Source of the DNA: Hermatobates lingyangjiaoensis | Taxonomy: Eukaryota > Arthropoda > Insecta > Hemiptera > Hermatobatidae | Reading direction: 5' to 3' | NCBI GenBank assembly: GCA_026182355.1 | Contig: JAPFBL010001617.1 | Location: 8,619,001-8,683,000 of the forward strand | Length of the DNA stretch: 64,000 nt | In this document: positions 43,285 to 55,110 of the stretch, piece after piece | How positions within the stretch are numbered: position 1 is the first letter of the stretch | Layout: every line of letters begins with the position of its first letter | Notes under the pieces: model-generated | What the model was told of the DNA's origin: nothing | Databases searched by the model: none | The model's input: the letters and a program-made list of their open reading frames with translations, nothing else | Position numbers and translations under genes: made by a program

Positions 43285-45065
43285 AATCTGGAGTGACCTA
43301 CACTCAACTTTACTATAAGTAACTATAATATCATACTTCTTGGGTATATATTATATAATTTTCTATTAAGTATCAGATAAATGTCTAAATGGGAGATGTT
43401 CGTATGTCTTTCATTCCTGTTGGTAGTACAGATGGTGATTGATCAATATATATACTTACTTTTGTATATCACACCACTGATGTATATAATATCATTAGCG
43501 TAACTTCAACAGTAATAACATTTTTGAAAAGGGAAAAGTTAGATTTCGTGTTACAAAATAATCTCTGACAAGAGAACATGGCTTTTGTTCCAGTAGCCAG
43601 AGGATGTCTGACATACTTTACCTGACCTCCTTCTACATTGAATCTTTAAGACAAATTTTCCCATTTAAAACAAAAAATACTCCTATTTTTTCTCAAAAAC
43701 AACAGAAAAATCGAAGGAAATATATTGTTTTAAGTCCATTTTTAATTTAAGATGTAGGATAATTACATCTATTTTTCTTCAAAGAATGTTTTCCATTTTG
43801 AATTATGTTTTACATTTTCGGTGCTTCATAGAATTATTTTACTTGGAATTTTATGGCTTCCTAGTATTTAATAAAATTAACTTTTAATATACATTATTTT
43901 ATTTTTATTAATTAACTTCATTCATGCATTCATATTATCATGCATTCATTCATATCATGCCACGATGCTATAATTCATACACACAAACAATTTTTCATCT
44001 CATATTAAGGTTTGTTCAAGGTTGCAATATGTAGATTAATTAGAGCATTTTGTGAGACAAATTCATCACACCATGGCCGACACAGTAAATTTATGTTTAT
44101 TGGCGGTGATTTTTTACATATAAAAATATTATACCTCCTATATTTCATATAATTCAATAAATTATTTAAATTTTTCCATTATGAACATCAATTTTGTTTC
44201 AGTCTATTCACTCAAAAAATTTCTAAGTCAATGTAAACAGTGTGAAAAAATATCAAAAATTCGACAAGTATAGCAAGTAATCCCTTAGTCTAGGATAAAC
44301 GAACAGTTTTTACAGCTTTATTGCTTTTTACTGTGATTGAAATTTCATGAGGTTTTTTTATATACTGCTAAGTTTTGTTCCATTTTTGGTCAAATTTTCA
44401 TGGTTTTTTTAATCAGCCGTTTAGAGTCAAAAAAATATTTTCTGAAAATAGAAACTGTACTGTATCACCCCTTTGGCGAATGTAATTTTAAAAACAATTA
44501 TCTCATCTCATCCTCCATATAATGTTCTATTTTTAGGTATAGTTTCATTTTGATTCATCAAACGGTATGGCTTATATTGCTCTCACAATCTTTGAGACTG
44601 AATTATAAGTTAAAATTTTTATATTTTATTGAAGAAAAATATTTCCCGTTGTTTTAAAAAACTGAGTATATTATTAGTTTATTGCATTTGTAACCTCAAG
44701 GATAATTCTAAAATTTCAAACTCTAAAATTATTAGTTTAGGAGAAAAAAATGTTTCTGAAAAAAGTTTTTTGGCAAAAAAGTAACTTTCTCGTCATGCAT
44801 AATTGTTCTCAAACAATAGGACTCATCTACACTATGGGGTGCATTTTCGTGTAAAATATCAACTTGAGCCATCAAAGATTCTGGACCGCAGCGTGGTAAC
44901 AAGTAATGCTAACACATAACACTATACTTTTTCACGAGCACTATACTTTACTTATAGTAAAGTAAATACTTACAATAAAGAAAAAACCTCAAAAAAGACT
45001 TTGGGATATCAAAACATGAAAATTGTTCAAAATTTCTACACTGAATTTTTTCATGATTGCTTGAT
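43285..45065 (+). repeat. DR1, copy 6 (modules a, c and E)
   Basis: a: tggagtgacctacactcaac (43291) to tttcccatttaaaac (43660), closely matching 52541-52920 and, reversed, 50390-49990. c: catattaaggtttgttcaag, gattaattagagcattttgt (43990-44290). E: an E-like block at 44536-44605 (gattcatcaaacggtatggc) and a second at 44745-45065 (ctcaaacaataggactcatc, tctggaccgcagcgtgg), then the palindrome tactttacttatagtaaagt (44945) and caaaacatgaaaattgttca. Copy 6 and copy 1 are the longest. Confidence 0.65.
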
Positions 45066-45199
45066 TAAAATAAAGTGAGATTCACAATAGTAAAAGTGAC
45101 TTACACAGTCTTAAAATTATTGAAGCTGTATGTATACAAAAAATGAAACCCCATATCAATATTCAGTTAGAAAACAGCCATAGGAGCCTAAAACTATTT

Positions 45200-45539
45200 G
45201 GAACACAAGGTTAAATAGACCCGGCTCAGGTATTAACAGGGACCTCTTAGGTTACTCAGCCCCCAAGCTTTTTAACAAACAACCTCAATCCCTCTAATTG
45301 ACTCTACTTGGATTATACAAAAGGAATAATCAATTGAGAATCACTCTCGTCCTGATGATGGCTCTATGAAGGAGTTGAAACATGTTAACAGTTAACTGTG
45401 CAGGAAGTTTGTTATATAGTTTAGATACAACAACGAAATCTTTATTTAGGAAGGTAGAGCAACTTATAAAGAAGCAAGTTTCTGCCAACTATAGTTATGT
45501 TTTTAATAATATGTGCTTAAAAGAAGAACTACTACCAAA

Positions 45540-45545
<6 letters not shown>
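45200..45545 (+). mobile_element. PLE 5' terminal region and start of coding part
   Basis: 45220-45385 is a PLE terminal repeat: at 45352 it reads CTGATGA, one base, stem GGCTC/GAGTT with loop, and GAAACATG, a hammerhead-like core. It is followed by the coding start at 45382. The element is cut off at 45542 by a (TA)n tract. Confidence 0.75.
45382..45545 (+). pseudogene. PLE polyprotein N-terminal fragment
   Basis: From ATG 45382 the frame reads SLFRKVEQLIKKQVSANYSY, then FNNMCLKEELLPKF, the weakly conserved N-terminal segment of Penelope-type proteins in which a Lys/Leu-rich helix precedes C-L-x-x-x-L-L-P-K. The frame then runs through the microsatellite as an Ile-Tyr and Cys-Val repeat to 45753, which is not real protein. 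So only about 50 residues of the element remain, before the reverse transcriptase. The start lies about 5 bases after the hammerhead-like core. Confidence 0.6.
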
Positions 45546-45583
<38 letters not shown>

Positions 45584-45658
45584 ATGTGTGTGTGTGTGCA
45601 TGTGCGCGCGCGTGTGTGTGTGCGTGGGCGTGTGAGTGTGCGTGTGTGTGTGTGTGGC
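45542..45658. repeat. Compound (TA)n/(TG)n/(CG) microsatellite
   Basis: TA tract to about 45571, then TG units interrupted by CG and GGC. Confidence 0.95.
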
Positions 45659-46584
45659 TCTGCTGTTCAATAGAGTCACCTCCTCTTCTGATGACGATTC
45701 TTCTAAATATAAACGTGAATTTTTCTACTGTTTTCTATGTGTTATCTTGTTGAGTTTAGTTTATATATTTATTGGTAAAGACAGATAGCACATCTTTTTT
45801 TAAACATATTTCATTAAAGTGTACCACCGTCTCGGCATTCATCATCTTCAGACTGATAGATTTCCTACTAACTAATTTCCTGCTAACAGGATTCAACTTA
45901 AAAAGGCGCCGGCCAAGTGACATGTTAAATAAAATAATGAGATAATTAGAAGAGTAGTTTTTTATAAACAAAATGGGATAAAGTCATTGGAAAGGGAAAA
46001 AAATATAGTACGAATTAATGTGGAATAAAAGAGTTAAAAGAGAATAAGATGTAGTAGGAAAGGTGTACAGGGAAATGATGAGGTTGAGTTTTTCTATAAT
46101 CTTACCTTCATTCTTACTTACCTTCTTTATTTCCCGCTACTCCTTTCCTGTTACTTTTTATTTTCTTTTAACACTTTCATTCTACATTAACTGGTTTACT
46201 ATATTTTTTTTCTTTTCTTACCCAATTACTTAAACCCTTTTTGTTTAAAAAAGAAAAAAATGTTCATGGAACAAGTAGATGTAGGGCATTTTAAATTTCT
46301 TCCTATTTTTTATTTATTAAATGATTTCATTATTATGTATCTTTGTAATTATTTAACTTATTTATCCTTGTCTTTCCTCTCTCCGTAAGTTGGCTACACT
46401 TACAGAAGATTAGTGCACCTTGATTGAGACTAAACTTCAGTCGTCACTTCCCTTTGGAGCCACCCACTCCTGCCTAACCGAGGACGAGGCAATCTAAATA
46501 TGGATATAGCAGTAAGTTTTTGTTCTCTTTTATATGCGTTCTGTCTGTAAAGTTGTTTATTCAATCGTGGAATTATTTCAATTA

Positions 46585-46588
<4 letters not shown>
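45659..46588. other. Unassigned, with possible PLE terminal motifs
   Basis: 45826-45855 on the minus strand reads tctgaagatgatgaatgccg then agacgg, a PLE-like terminal motif with a short stem; 45691 on the plus strand reads cttctgatgacgattcttct, similar in kind. 46400-46500 is GC-richer (ccgaggacgaggc) and unassigned. No gene. Confidence 0.35.

Positions 46589-46620
<32 letters not shown>
46589..46620. repeat. (TA)n microsatellite
   Basis: Directly adjoins the left arm of the hairpin at 46621. Confidence 0.95.
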
Positions 46621-46621
<1 letters not shown>

Positions 46622-47088
46622 TTTTTCTTCCTCTTGGAATTTGGTCAGGGTTAATATACGGAATCACCTTTTCGCCAACGTTTCGTCTTTATTTTAAGGC
46701 ATCCTCAAGGCTATAAACTAACAAAAAACAATGGACATTTGTCATATCTTCTTTGCAATCATCATAACAAATTAACAAACTTACTAACTCAAGGCTAGCT
46801 GCTAATACTGAACCAACAAAGCCGTTATCTGTCATTGCATGTGCTGCTAAATCCATCGACATTTAGTAGCACATGCAATGACAGATAACGGCTTTGTTCG
46901 TATTAGAAGCTAGCCTTGAGTAAGTAAATTTGTTGAATTTGTTATGATGATTGTAAAGTAGATATGACAAATGTCCATTGTTTTTTGTTAGTTTATAGCC
47001 TTGAGGATGTCTTAAAATAAAGACGAAACGTTGGCGAAAAGGTGATTCCGTATATTAACCCTGACCAAATTCCAAGAAGAAGAAAAAG
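46621..47088. mobile_element. PLE terminal unit, type A: near-perfect 0.47-kb hairpin
   Basis: Arms 46621-46852 and 46861-47088 differ by only a few substitutions and small indels and are separated by just 8 nt (ccatcgac). Each arm carries the PLE-like terminal motif; on the right arm 47000-47030 reads ccttgaggatgtcttaaaat then aaagacgaaacg, i.e. a stem GTCTT/AAGAC followed by GAAACG, and gttggcgaaaaggtgattcc. Frames crossing the arms have no coding character. Adjacent to (TA)n. Confidence 0.85.
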
Positions 47089-47730
47089 CGTTTATTAGTA
47101 ATTTGTGGTCAAGAAAACAATATCTTAATGTTAAATTAAAATTATATATCATTTTATAAATATTGATATGATTGTTTTTAAAAGAAATCTTCATGTTAAT
47201 TAAACACCAGTAAAAAACTAAAATACATCTTAGTTTGAAAATCAAAGTGGAATAAAGTAAATTGAATATTACGCTTCATTACATAGTTATTCCGGCAAAT
47301 GCAACCCTGAAAATGATTGCTACCAAGCTCCATTAAATTAACTTCACCATTGGTAGCATATATCTTCCTATACGAGCAATCCAAATTAGCCAAAATTAGT
47401 TTAATGAATTTTTAAATTGCACCTTAAGCAATAGGGAGATATAATCTAATCACTAGGTTCAAAGTTGTTCATTACAAACACCATATTGCACCATGTTTAA
47501 TCATAATATTTAGCTTATTAAACGAGTATTAATCTCATTAAACGAAATAACCATTTTTTTTAAGTAACTTAAGTATCAGTCGAGAAAACAAATACATTTA
47601 GATAGACTGTTCAACTGCAAGCTTAGAATGGAAAGAAAAGGATTTTGGCTTTAAGTGCCTGAGGTTCTTGGATGTCGAAATACCTTTTTGATTCCAATTA
47701 CATGAATACAACAACTCCAACTTGTTATGC
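47089..47730. other. AT-rich stretch, nothing recognised
   Basis: No gene or matched repeat. Confidence 0.4.
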
Positions 47731-48340
47731 TATGAGTAAAGTATAGTTTTCATGAAAAATTCAATCTCGATATTTTGATCGATTTAAATGTTTTGAGGTC
47801 CCAAAAGTCCTTTTTCAAAGTTTTTTGAATGATGTCTGAATTTATGTGAATAGGTGGTTAGATGATTATCCAAAAGTTGGTAGGCACGCTATAGGTCATA
47901 GCGTTTGATGGATTAAATTTATATGTTACACATAAATGAAAGTTATGGTACATTTTCTAATTTCAGAGAATGTTCTTCCTTTGATAAATAGATAACTTTA
48001 TGATATGAAATTTTTTGACATAAAATTAGCATTCTACAAAAAAATGTCAAGCATATCTGATAACCAGAAAAGACCTTGTAGCTATAAAATCTGAAAACTC
48101 AACTTGGACGAATGGACAACCTGCTGTACTCATTGCATTTGTTTACATCGACATAGATTGATTTTTTCACAAAATGAGTAAATATAGTTCTTGTTTTAAG
48201 AATTATAACACATGAAATAACAATGAAATACTTTAAACTATATAATGAAACGACCACGTATTTTATTATACTCACCAGAATGATTATCTAGCACGAATGT
48301 TGCAAACAACAAGCCTGTTATGTCCTTCAACATATCTAAT
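47731..48340 (-). repeat. DR1 module E, reverse copy 5, and neighbouring module
   Basis: E: gagtaaagtatagttttcat, aatgttttgaggtcccaaaa, aggcacgctataggtcat, gatggattaaatttat. 48090-48150 (cctgctgtactcattgcatt, tgtttacatcgac) matches 54205-54250, where it precedes a reverse c module. Confidence 0.6.
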
Positions 48341-48539
48341 TGTCAGGTAAATATCCTTAATGTCTTTAATATTTCATATTAAATATTTCATTCATAGAAA
48401 AGGTACATTTCATTTTTTATAACAATATGTAAACTATTTCTAAGGCTCTTTTTTTTTTGGATAAACTTATAAAATAATAATGCTTTTTGGCAAACTACAC
48501 TTATTATCAATAAAAATAAAAGAAATCCATCAAGCAATT

Positions 48540-48680
48540 TTTGACGTTCAAAAAAGGAATTAAAACGCAAAGCTGATTTTAAAAACGACAAATTGTAGCT
48601 AACTAGGGTAAATATGGTAACACTGCTCACAAGTCCGAAGTCTCAGGCTATCAGTTTAATCCAAAAAGTAATAATAGTAC
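48540..48680 (+). repeat. DR2 fragment
   Basis: aattaaaacgcaaagctgat, actgctcacaagtccgaagt and ctcaggcta match 1030-1120 and 16000-16090. Confidence 0.45.
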
Positions 48681-49110
48681 CGAAAAATTGAACCTTTTAA
48701 GGGCATGAGTCCTTACGTAGAATAATTTTATGTTGAAATTACATGGACGAAAAAAGGGGTTATTATTTTATTTTACATTAAACGGGTAAATATAAAACAA
48801 TAAGATTTTATTTTTTACATTAAAAAAAAATCAGTTTTATAATTGTAAGAAACAAACAAAATATCAATAAATTTCGTTTATGTTGTATAGCAATATATCA
48901 AATAACTATAAAAAATAAAAAATCTCAACTTGGAGCAATGAATAATCTATGTTCTTGTTGAATTTCTTTATATTGAATTAGAATTTTTTTTTCAGAATCA
49001 CATGAAGTAGTGTTACAATGATGATATAAGAAATTAAGAGATATATTAGTGTTTAAATTAATTACGGAAAGATGTAAGTATAAAATTCTAAAAGTAACTA
49101 TGAACCATAT

Positions 49111-49395
49111 ATTACTTTACCATAAGTGTAGTATAGCCAAAATGGAAAAATTTGATCAAAGATTATGCTGGAGTTATATTCTTTAAGGTACTCAAGGTTC
49201 TTTTCTGATTTTTTTATGACATCTGTATGTCTAGTTGGTTTGGTTGATATCCAAAAGTTTGAGGGCACGCGGCAGGTCATTGTGTTTGATGTATTAAATG
49301 AATATATTCCTAAAAATAGGCCTTGATACGAATATTGCAATAAAGTTTTACTTGAGAAACCTGAGAAGTTTTTGGTAAATAATCAACTATATAAG
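49111..49395 (-). repeat. DR1 module E, reverse copy 6
   Basis: tactttaccataagtgtagt, tatccaaaagtttgagggca, cgcggcaggtcattgtgttt, gatgtattaaatgaat. More diverged than the other copies. Confidence 0.55.
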
Positions 49396-49399
49396 TGAC

Positions 49400-49686
49400 A
49401 ACTTATATATATATATATATATATATATAATTCTATATATAACCTCTGCTGTTTGCTATATATATATATAGGTGTGTTCTCTAATCGGGGTTCGGTCAAT
49501 TTTCCAGGATAAAATGAATGCCTCTTCGGAGGCTCTAAGGGTGACATGGGAATTAGACTCGGGGATTTGTTTGAGGATTTGTACCCTATATATATAAAAA
49601 GATTTCACATAAACACGTGAAATAACAATCAATGATCAAACCACAATAAGAAAATGGGAAAGCAAGACTATATAACATCTATATAT

Positions 49687-49771
<85 letters not shown>

Positions 49772-49800
49772 CATCTATATATAACATTATATATATATAT
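49400..49800. repeat. (TA)n tracts with two embedded unique pieces
   Basis: TA tracts at about 49405-49430, 49458-49470, 49690-49720 and 49735-49800. 49471-49590 is GC-richer (gcctcttcggaggctctaag); 49596-49668 is a single minus-oriented arm of the type C PLE terminal unit (catgatcaaaccacaataag-like). So PLE-type sequence again sits within TA repeats. Confidence 0.7.
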
Positions 49801-49879
49801 ATTAATAATGGCAAATCAACAGAGTTGGTTAATAAAATAGTAAACATCCTAAGTCTTAAATGGTTTACTCTGAGCTGCT

Positions 49880-50400
49880 ATTTGGATATTAGAAGCTTTT
49901 CCATTTTAAATGTAACAAAACATACAAAAATCATGTAAAAAACATACAAAAAACGACATTTTTCTTATATGTTTCTGACATTTTTCAGACAAAATAGGAA
50001 TACATTCAAGTTTTAAATGGGAGAATTTGACCTACTATTCAATGTAGAAGGAGGTCAGGTGCACTATGGAAGAGATCCAATGGCTGTTAGAACAAAAGCC
50101 ATGTTAACCTTATAGAGATTATTTCGTAACACTTTCGCTTTTCAAAAGTGTTATTACTGCTGTAGATATAGTAATGATGTTATATACATCAGTGGTGTGA
50201 TATACAAAAATAAGCGTATATATATTGATAAGTGGATCAATCAATATCAGTACTGCCTGCAGGATTGAAAGATTAATAAACATCTCCCATTTAGAAATTT
50301 ATACAATACCTAAATGAAACATTATTCATTATGTACTCAAGAAATATAATATTATGTTTACTTATAGTAAAGTTGAGTATAGGCTACACCAGATTTTTTA
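49880..50400 (-). repeat. DR1 module a, reverse
   Basis: Complement of 43285-43700 and 52535-52940: ttatagtaaagttgagtata at 50363, agtggtgtgatatacaaaaa at 50190, acaaaagccatgttaacctt at 50090, gtagaaggaggtcagg at 50044. Confidence 0.65.
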
Positions 50401-51157
50401 AAAAAATTGATGTTTTTTTTGTTTTCACTTAATTCCATAGGTCAAGTTATGAGCTGTAAGTTAACTAACAGTAATTGTTTCCAACACCCACACCTCTCAT
50501 AGGCTTTCACCATGACTGTTGTTCTAGGGTAGAAATTAGCAGCTCATTTGTTATTAACACTTATTTTAGCTATAGGCAAGCCACATTCCAGGATTAATAG
50601 TTGTTGTTAAACATTTTTTTTAATACATATAACTGTATAATTGTGCGTTGCCTTTTTTCTCCTAACATAAATAATATTCATTATTGACTGACTTGAAATT
50701 TAGCTCTGGTGCTCTGCAGTTCAGTCCTAACAAGGCACATAAACCATTTTTATTAACCATTAATGGTGACAAATATTATGGCGTTTTTTTTGACCATGCG
50801 CAGATGGATTTGCTATAATTGTATAATTTTTTTAGTGAAACTATGTCGAAGGTATTTTATGACAGTGAGTTAAAGTTTCTATAATAGTTTTTTAAAATTA
50901 CTATTAAAAACTGACAATAATTTTTGTTTTGTAATTATGTTCACGATTGACAACCAGGACACAATATTTTCAGCGAAACATCGTAAATTTATTTGATTGA
51001 TTGTATTAAGAAAATCGCAACAACATACAATCAACATAACAATGGTTTTATGTGTAAATCATTATTCAAATGCTAACAGGAATAAACATTGTAATATTTC
51101 AACTAATTTACCGATTACCGAAACGGAACATGTTATAAAAACTTGTGGTTTGACTGG
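50401..51157. other. AT-rich stretch, nothing recognised
   Basis: No gene or matched repeat. Confidence 0.4.
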
Positions 51158-51420
51158 TTAATGAAGAAGATTGCGGAGGTTTGAAAGAGAAAGGCTGCTT
51201 TCTAAACAAAAGGGGTTAGGTGGGTGGTTGCGAAAGACTTGGTGAGCAAAGTGGAACGAAAGTGAGAGACGTCCTTGGCCTTGAGCAACCATGACCCCGC
51301 GCCGCCCTTCCGTCAGTCCCTCGACCAGGCTACCATGCACTTGCCCCAATAGGCTTGCGCGAACTAGACCATCGTCCATGGGAATCGCATCAGGCTACAT
51401 ACTTGCTGCTGTCAACGAAT
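51158..51420 (-). CDS. GC-rich coding-like segment, unrecognised
   Basis: A 73-codon minus frame (51158-51379: MDDGLVRASLLGQVHGSLVE, then GLTEGRRGVMVAQGQGRLSL) in a compact GC-rich, CpG-bearing patch. It continues open upstream for a few codons. Composition is coding-like, but I recognise no family, and the C-terminal end (SSLSLSNLRNLLH) is low in complexity. It ends 10-20 bp from the TA tract and the type C foldback at 51430. It may be an exon, or a host or element segment carried by the PLE insertion. Confidence 0.25.
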
Positions 51421-51427
51421 TTGTAAT

Positions 51428-51645
51428 ATATATATATACAAGATTTCACATAAACACGTGAAATACCAATCAATGATCAAACCACAATAAGAAATGGGGA
51501 AAAAAAACCTAAGATCTTTCAACTAGATCTTCCAGTTGGGTTTTTGAATCGGACGAAGACCACTTGTTACGGTTGAAAGATCTTAGTCTTTTTTTTTTTT
51601 CATTTCATATTGTGGTTTGATCATTTATACATTATACATGTACTA
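51428..51645. mobile_element. PLE terminal unit, type C foldback, copy 2
   Basis: Arms 51470-51523 and 51572-51627 (tcaatgatcaaaccacaata and complement). The centre reads gttgggtttttgaatcggac, then gaagaccacttgttacggtt, gaaag: a diverged version of the hammerhead-like core at 32.28 kb. A short TA tract (51428-51438) lies on the left. Confidence 0.75.
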
Positions 51646-52534
51646 CGTTAATTAATTAAAATAGAAATCATTAATAATGAAAAATACTACTCACAAATAG
51701 TATTTAAAAAAGGATAAATGTATGAATGTTTAGATATTTGGGGGAAAAAAAGTAACAAAAGAATAATTTACATAATTTTATGCCAATACGTTTCGTCTTT
51801 AGCCTTGAGTTGTTAACAATTTCGTAGTTAAACAACGTTTATTTTTTTAATATTAATCAAATTATCATTATTTCTATCAAATTAATGTCATAAAAATTAG
51901 ACACAAACAGAATAAATATTTTTTTATGTTGAGTGATTACTTTAAAATGAATTTAGGTAAACTAAAACTGATGTTACCAAATACCGAAACCTCATTGTTT
52001 ATGCCTTAAAGATATCCATGTAACCAGTTTGAAAAAAACATTTAATAATTTTCCTTTTTAATCTAAAATTATACTTGACTATTTATTTCGGAAATCTACA
52101 ACATATATACATATCGTTGACAAGTGTTGAATGTGATTAGTAGAGTGTAGAACAAATTGCAATTATAAATAAACAAAATTTATAAGTTTAGAAAGAGAAA
52201 AAATAAGTTTTCTCTTCCACAAAATTTGAACTAAATGGAATTCATTTTCTGACAAGTGGAATGATTTTATATTTTGTTATTTTGCTTAGTAACAAAAACA
52301 GATTCATAGGCCTGCAAGTTGGAAAAATTTTCTAAAACCAATATGAGGCATAAAAATGGTTATGAAAAAAACTATGTGACATAAACAGCAAGGATGAAAA
52401 TTATGCTAAGTGTGATAAACCTCAAAGGGATTGTAATTTCTTCATATTACTGCTGAAATTTATTTAGACTGAAAATGTTTTCAATATTAGATCAAATAAA
52501 TTTTATAAACAATGCCTTTGTAATATTATAAAAA
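51646..52534. other. AT-rich stretch, nothing recognised
   Basis: 51780-51815 (gccaatacgtttcgtcttta, gccttgag) looks like a piece of the type A PLE motif in reverse. Otherwise nothing. Confidence 0.4.
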
Positions 52535-53700
52535 AGATTTGGAGTGGCCTACACTCAACTTTACTATAAATAAACATAATATCAAACTTATTTAATATAT
52601 AATATATAATGTCCCATTTGGGCATAATATAAATTTCTAAATGGGAAATGTTTATTAGTCTTTCATTCTTGGAGGTAGTATAGATAGTTATATGCTTAGA
52701 TACTATCAATATATATACTTATTTTTGTATATCACACCACTGATGCATACAATATCATTATTAACAACAGTGAATGTGTAGATACAGAGTTACGAAATAA
52801 TTTCTAATAGGAGAACATGGCTTTTGTTTCAATAGCCAGTACATATCTTACATAGTTTATTTGACCTTCTTCAACATTGAAGATTTAAGACAAATTTTCC
52901 CATATAAAACTTGAAAATATTCCAATTTTGTCTGTAAAATGTTAGAAATGTGTAAGAAAAAATATCATTTTAAGATAATTTTTAATTTAAGATGTAGTAT
53001 AATTACATTTATTATCAACAAATTGACAACAAGAATGTTTTCAATTTTGAATTATGTTTTACATTTCTGGTCTTTTATGAATTTTACGAAACAATGTATA
53101 ACAGTAGAACATTGCTTTTGTTCCCTTAGTCAGTGTATTGTTACGTGGCTTTTCCAAATTTAATCTTTTATTCAAAGAAACTCAAAGAGTATGTCCGTAA
53201 CAATGCTAATTTTAGATTAATCCTTTTTCTGCTTCATAAAGAAATAAGGATCGTTTTATGTGGATTAGCACAAGACATTTCTCCTTTACCTATCTTTCAA
53301 CAGTTTGAATATTATTCTTCTTCTAATAGCATGTCTTCTGCATATCCTTGAGAATCGTAACAGTCATTTTATAGAGTACTCAGTAGGTCATCCAAACTAA
53401 TAACTGGAATAGGAGCGAAGGCAGGATTTCCTAAGAACATCCTTTAGTATTCAAAAGTTAAATTAAAATACTGACACTAATTATGTTTTACAATATTACT
53501 GTAATCTATTTTATAGTTTGTAGATTAATTCATCTATATATTAGTACTGATTCAGCGATCGAAGGCGTTTATCGTGAGCTCCTTCCATATTAAAGAATTT
53601 GGCCAAAGTTAACCCTTTGTGACTTCAGTATGATTCTACTTTGTTAAACACCGTATATAAGTTATGTTGATCCTTTTGAAAAATTTTTTTTGTCTGAAAT
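52535..53700 (+). repeat. DR1, copy 7 (modules a, b and start of c)
   Basis: a: ttggagtggcctacactcaa (52540) to caaattttcccatataaaac (52890). b: cccttagtcagtgtattgtt (53112), agagtatgtccgtaacaat (53188), taggtcatccaaactaataa (53383), tacaatattactgtaatcta (53490). c start: tatattagtactgattcagc (53536). Confirms the order a-b-c. Confidence 0.65.
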
Positions 53701-54329
53701 TCTGATTTTACTCTAAGTAGATCTCTTGCCATTTTAGGTACTGTAAGTTAGGTACTATAAGATTATGAAATCTTTGTACCCAGACAATACCTAATATGAT
53801 GTTTTATGTTTACTGAATCATCTGGCTTAAAAATAGTAGCCGTATTGTCATAAACAACGTAATTGATATTACCCATGCTCCATTATTACCCAGAATCTAA
53901 AAGCTTTTAAAGAAGATACAAGCTATTTCGTTTCTAATACCTAAATAATACCTTTAAATAGAACTTCATGGGAGTACGAGTTGAAGAGTGCTTTTTGAAT
54001 ATTACATTAAAAAAGGGGTGTATGCTCATTTTATGATTTCAGAAAAAAAAATAGCAGAATGGTTTTAGAATAAAGTCATTAGAGAGGAATAAAATATTGA
54101 AAAAAGTGTTTAGCATAAAATTTACAATTTAGAAAAAAGTTTCATTAAATTTCGATTACCACAAAGGGTAATATAACTATAAAAACTAAAAAATCAGTCT
54201 GGAATAATGCATCACCTGCTGTACTTGTCTGATTTGTTTACATTGACCTCAAACTTTTTTAAGTGAGTGTAGTGAAATAAAATTTCTATATAGATATTTA
54301 ATAACAAAATTTGAAATGATATAATGAGT
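53701..54329. repeat. Fragments shared with 60.3 and 48.1 kb
   Basis: aatagtagccgtattgtcat at 53831 recurs at 60294, with ccattattac following in both. cacctgctgtacttgtctga (54212) matches 48118. These are probably further parts of the DR1 family. Confidence 0.45.
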
Positions 54330-55110
54330 TCATGCATATAAGAAATAAATTTCTTAAAGTTAAAAAAGCAACGCCAATCAAACATACTCGTATATATTCA
54401 GACGCTTTCCATGATATGATGGATGGTTGTCAAATAAAGTGCTCTAATCAAACTACATGTTGCTCCCTTGAACAAAACTGAATGTCAGATATAGTTGGTG
54501 TATTTATCAATCAATTGCCTTTGGGTAATACTGAATTACGGCAAACATACTCTGTCGTTCTTTGCTACAACAGACAATAATTTTAAGCTATTTCTGGATT
54601 CGATGAGCCTAAGATTATTTCTTACATTTTTCTCAAACAAAAAAGAAAGATTTTGAAGTATTAAAGTAATTACTTTGATTTAGTCCTTGAATGTAGAAAA
54701 AGTTCATTACATTTGGAGCAATATTATCAGAAAATAACTAGTTTATGTGTTTCATTCACCACTGTTGATGAATAAAAAAAATTTTAGTTGTCTCAAAATT
54801 TGTTCTCAAAGACTAAAATATGTTCTCAGAGAGGTGTGATCAGGATGATCTACTGAATACTCTATAGAATGATGATTATCATACGTAAGAATATGCACCA
54901 TTTATGAGAAGAAGAGTAATGCTTAATGGCATTACCTTTCAGAAGATACTGCATTTTCCCAAACTGTTGAAAGACACTTAAAGCAGCAATGTTGTAACAA
55001 AACCACCTAAAACGGCCCTTATATTTTCTGAAAGAGAAAAAAAAATAACCTCAAACTTTCAATGTTACGAACATACTCTTGTAGTATCTCTAGATGAAAT
55101 ATTAAAATGC
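54330..55110 (-). repeat. DR1, reverse copy (modules c and b)
   Basis: c: gatggatggttgtcaaataa, gtgctctaatcaaactacat, cctttgggtaatactgaatt. b: gatgatctactgaatactct, cctttcagaagatactgcat, cacctaaaacggcccttata, gaacatactcttgtagtatc. Complement of 12.2-13.0 and 53.1-53.6 kb. Confidence 0.6.
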
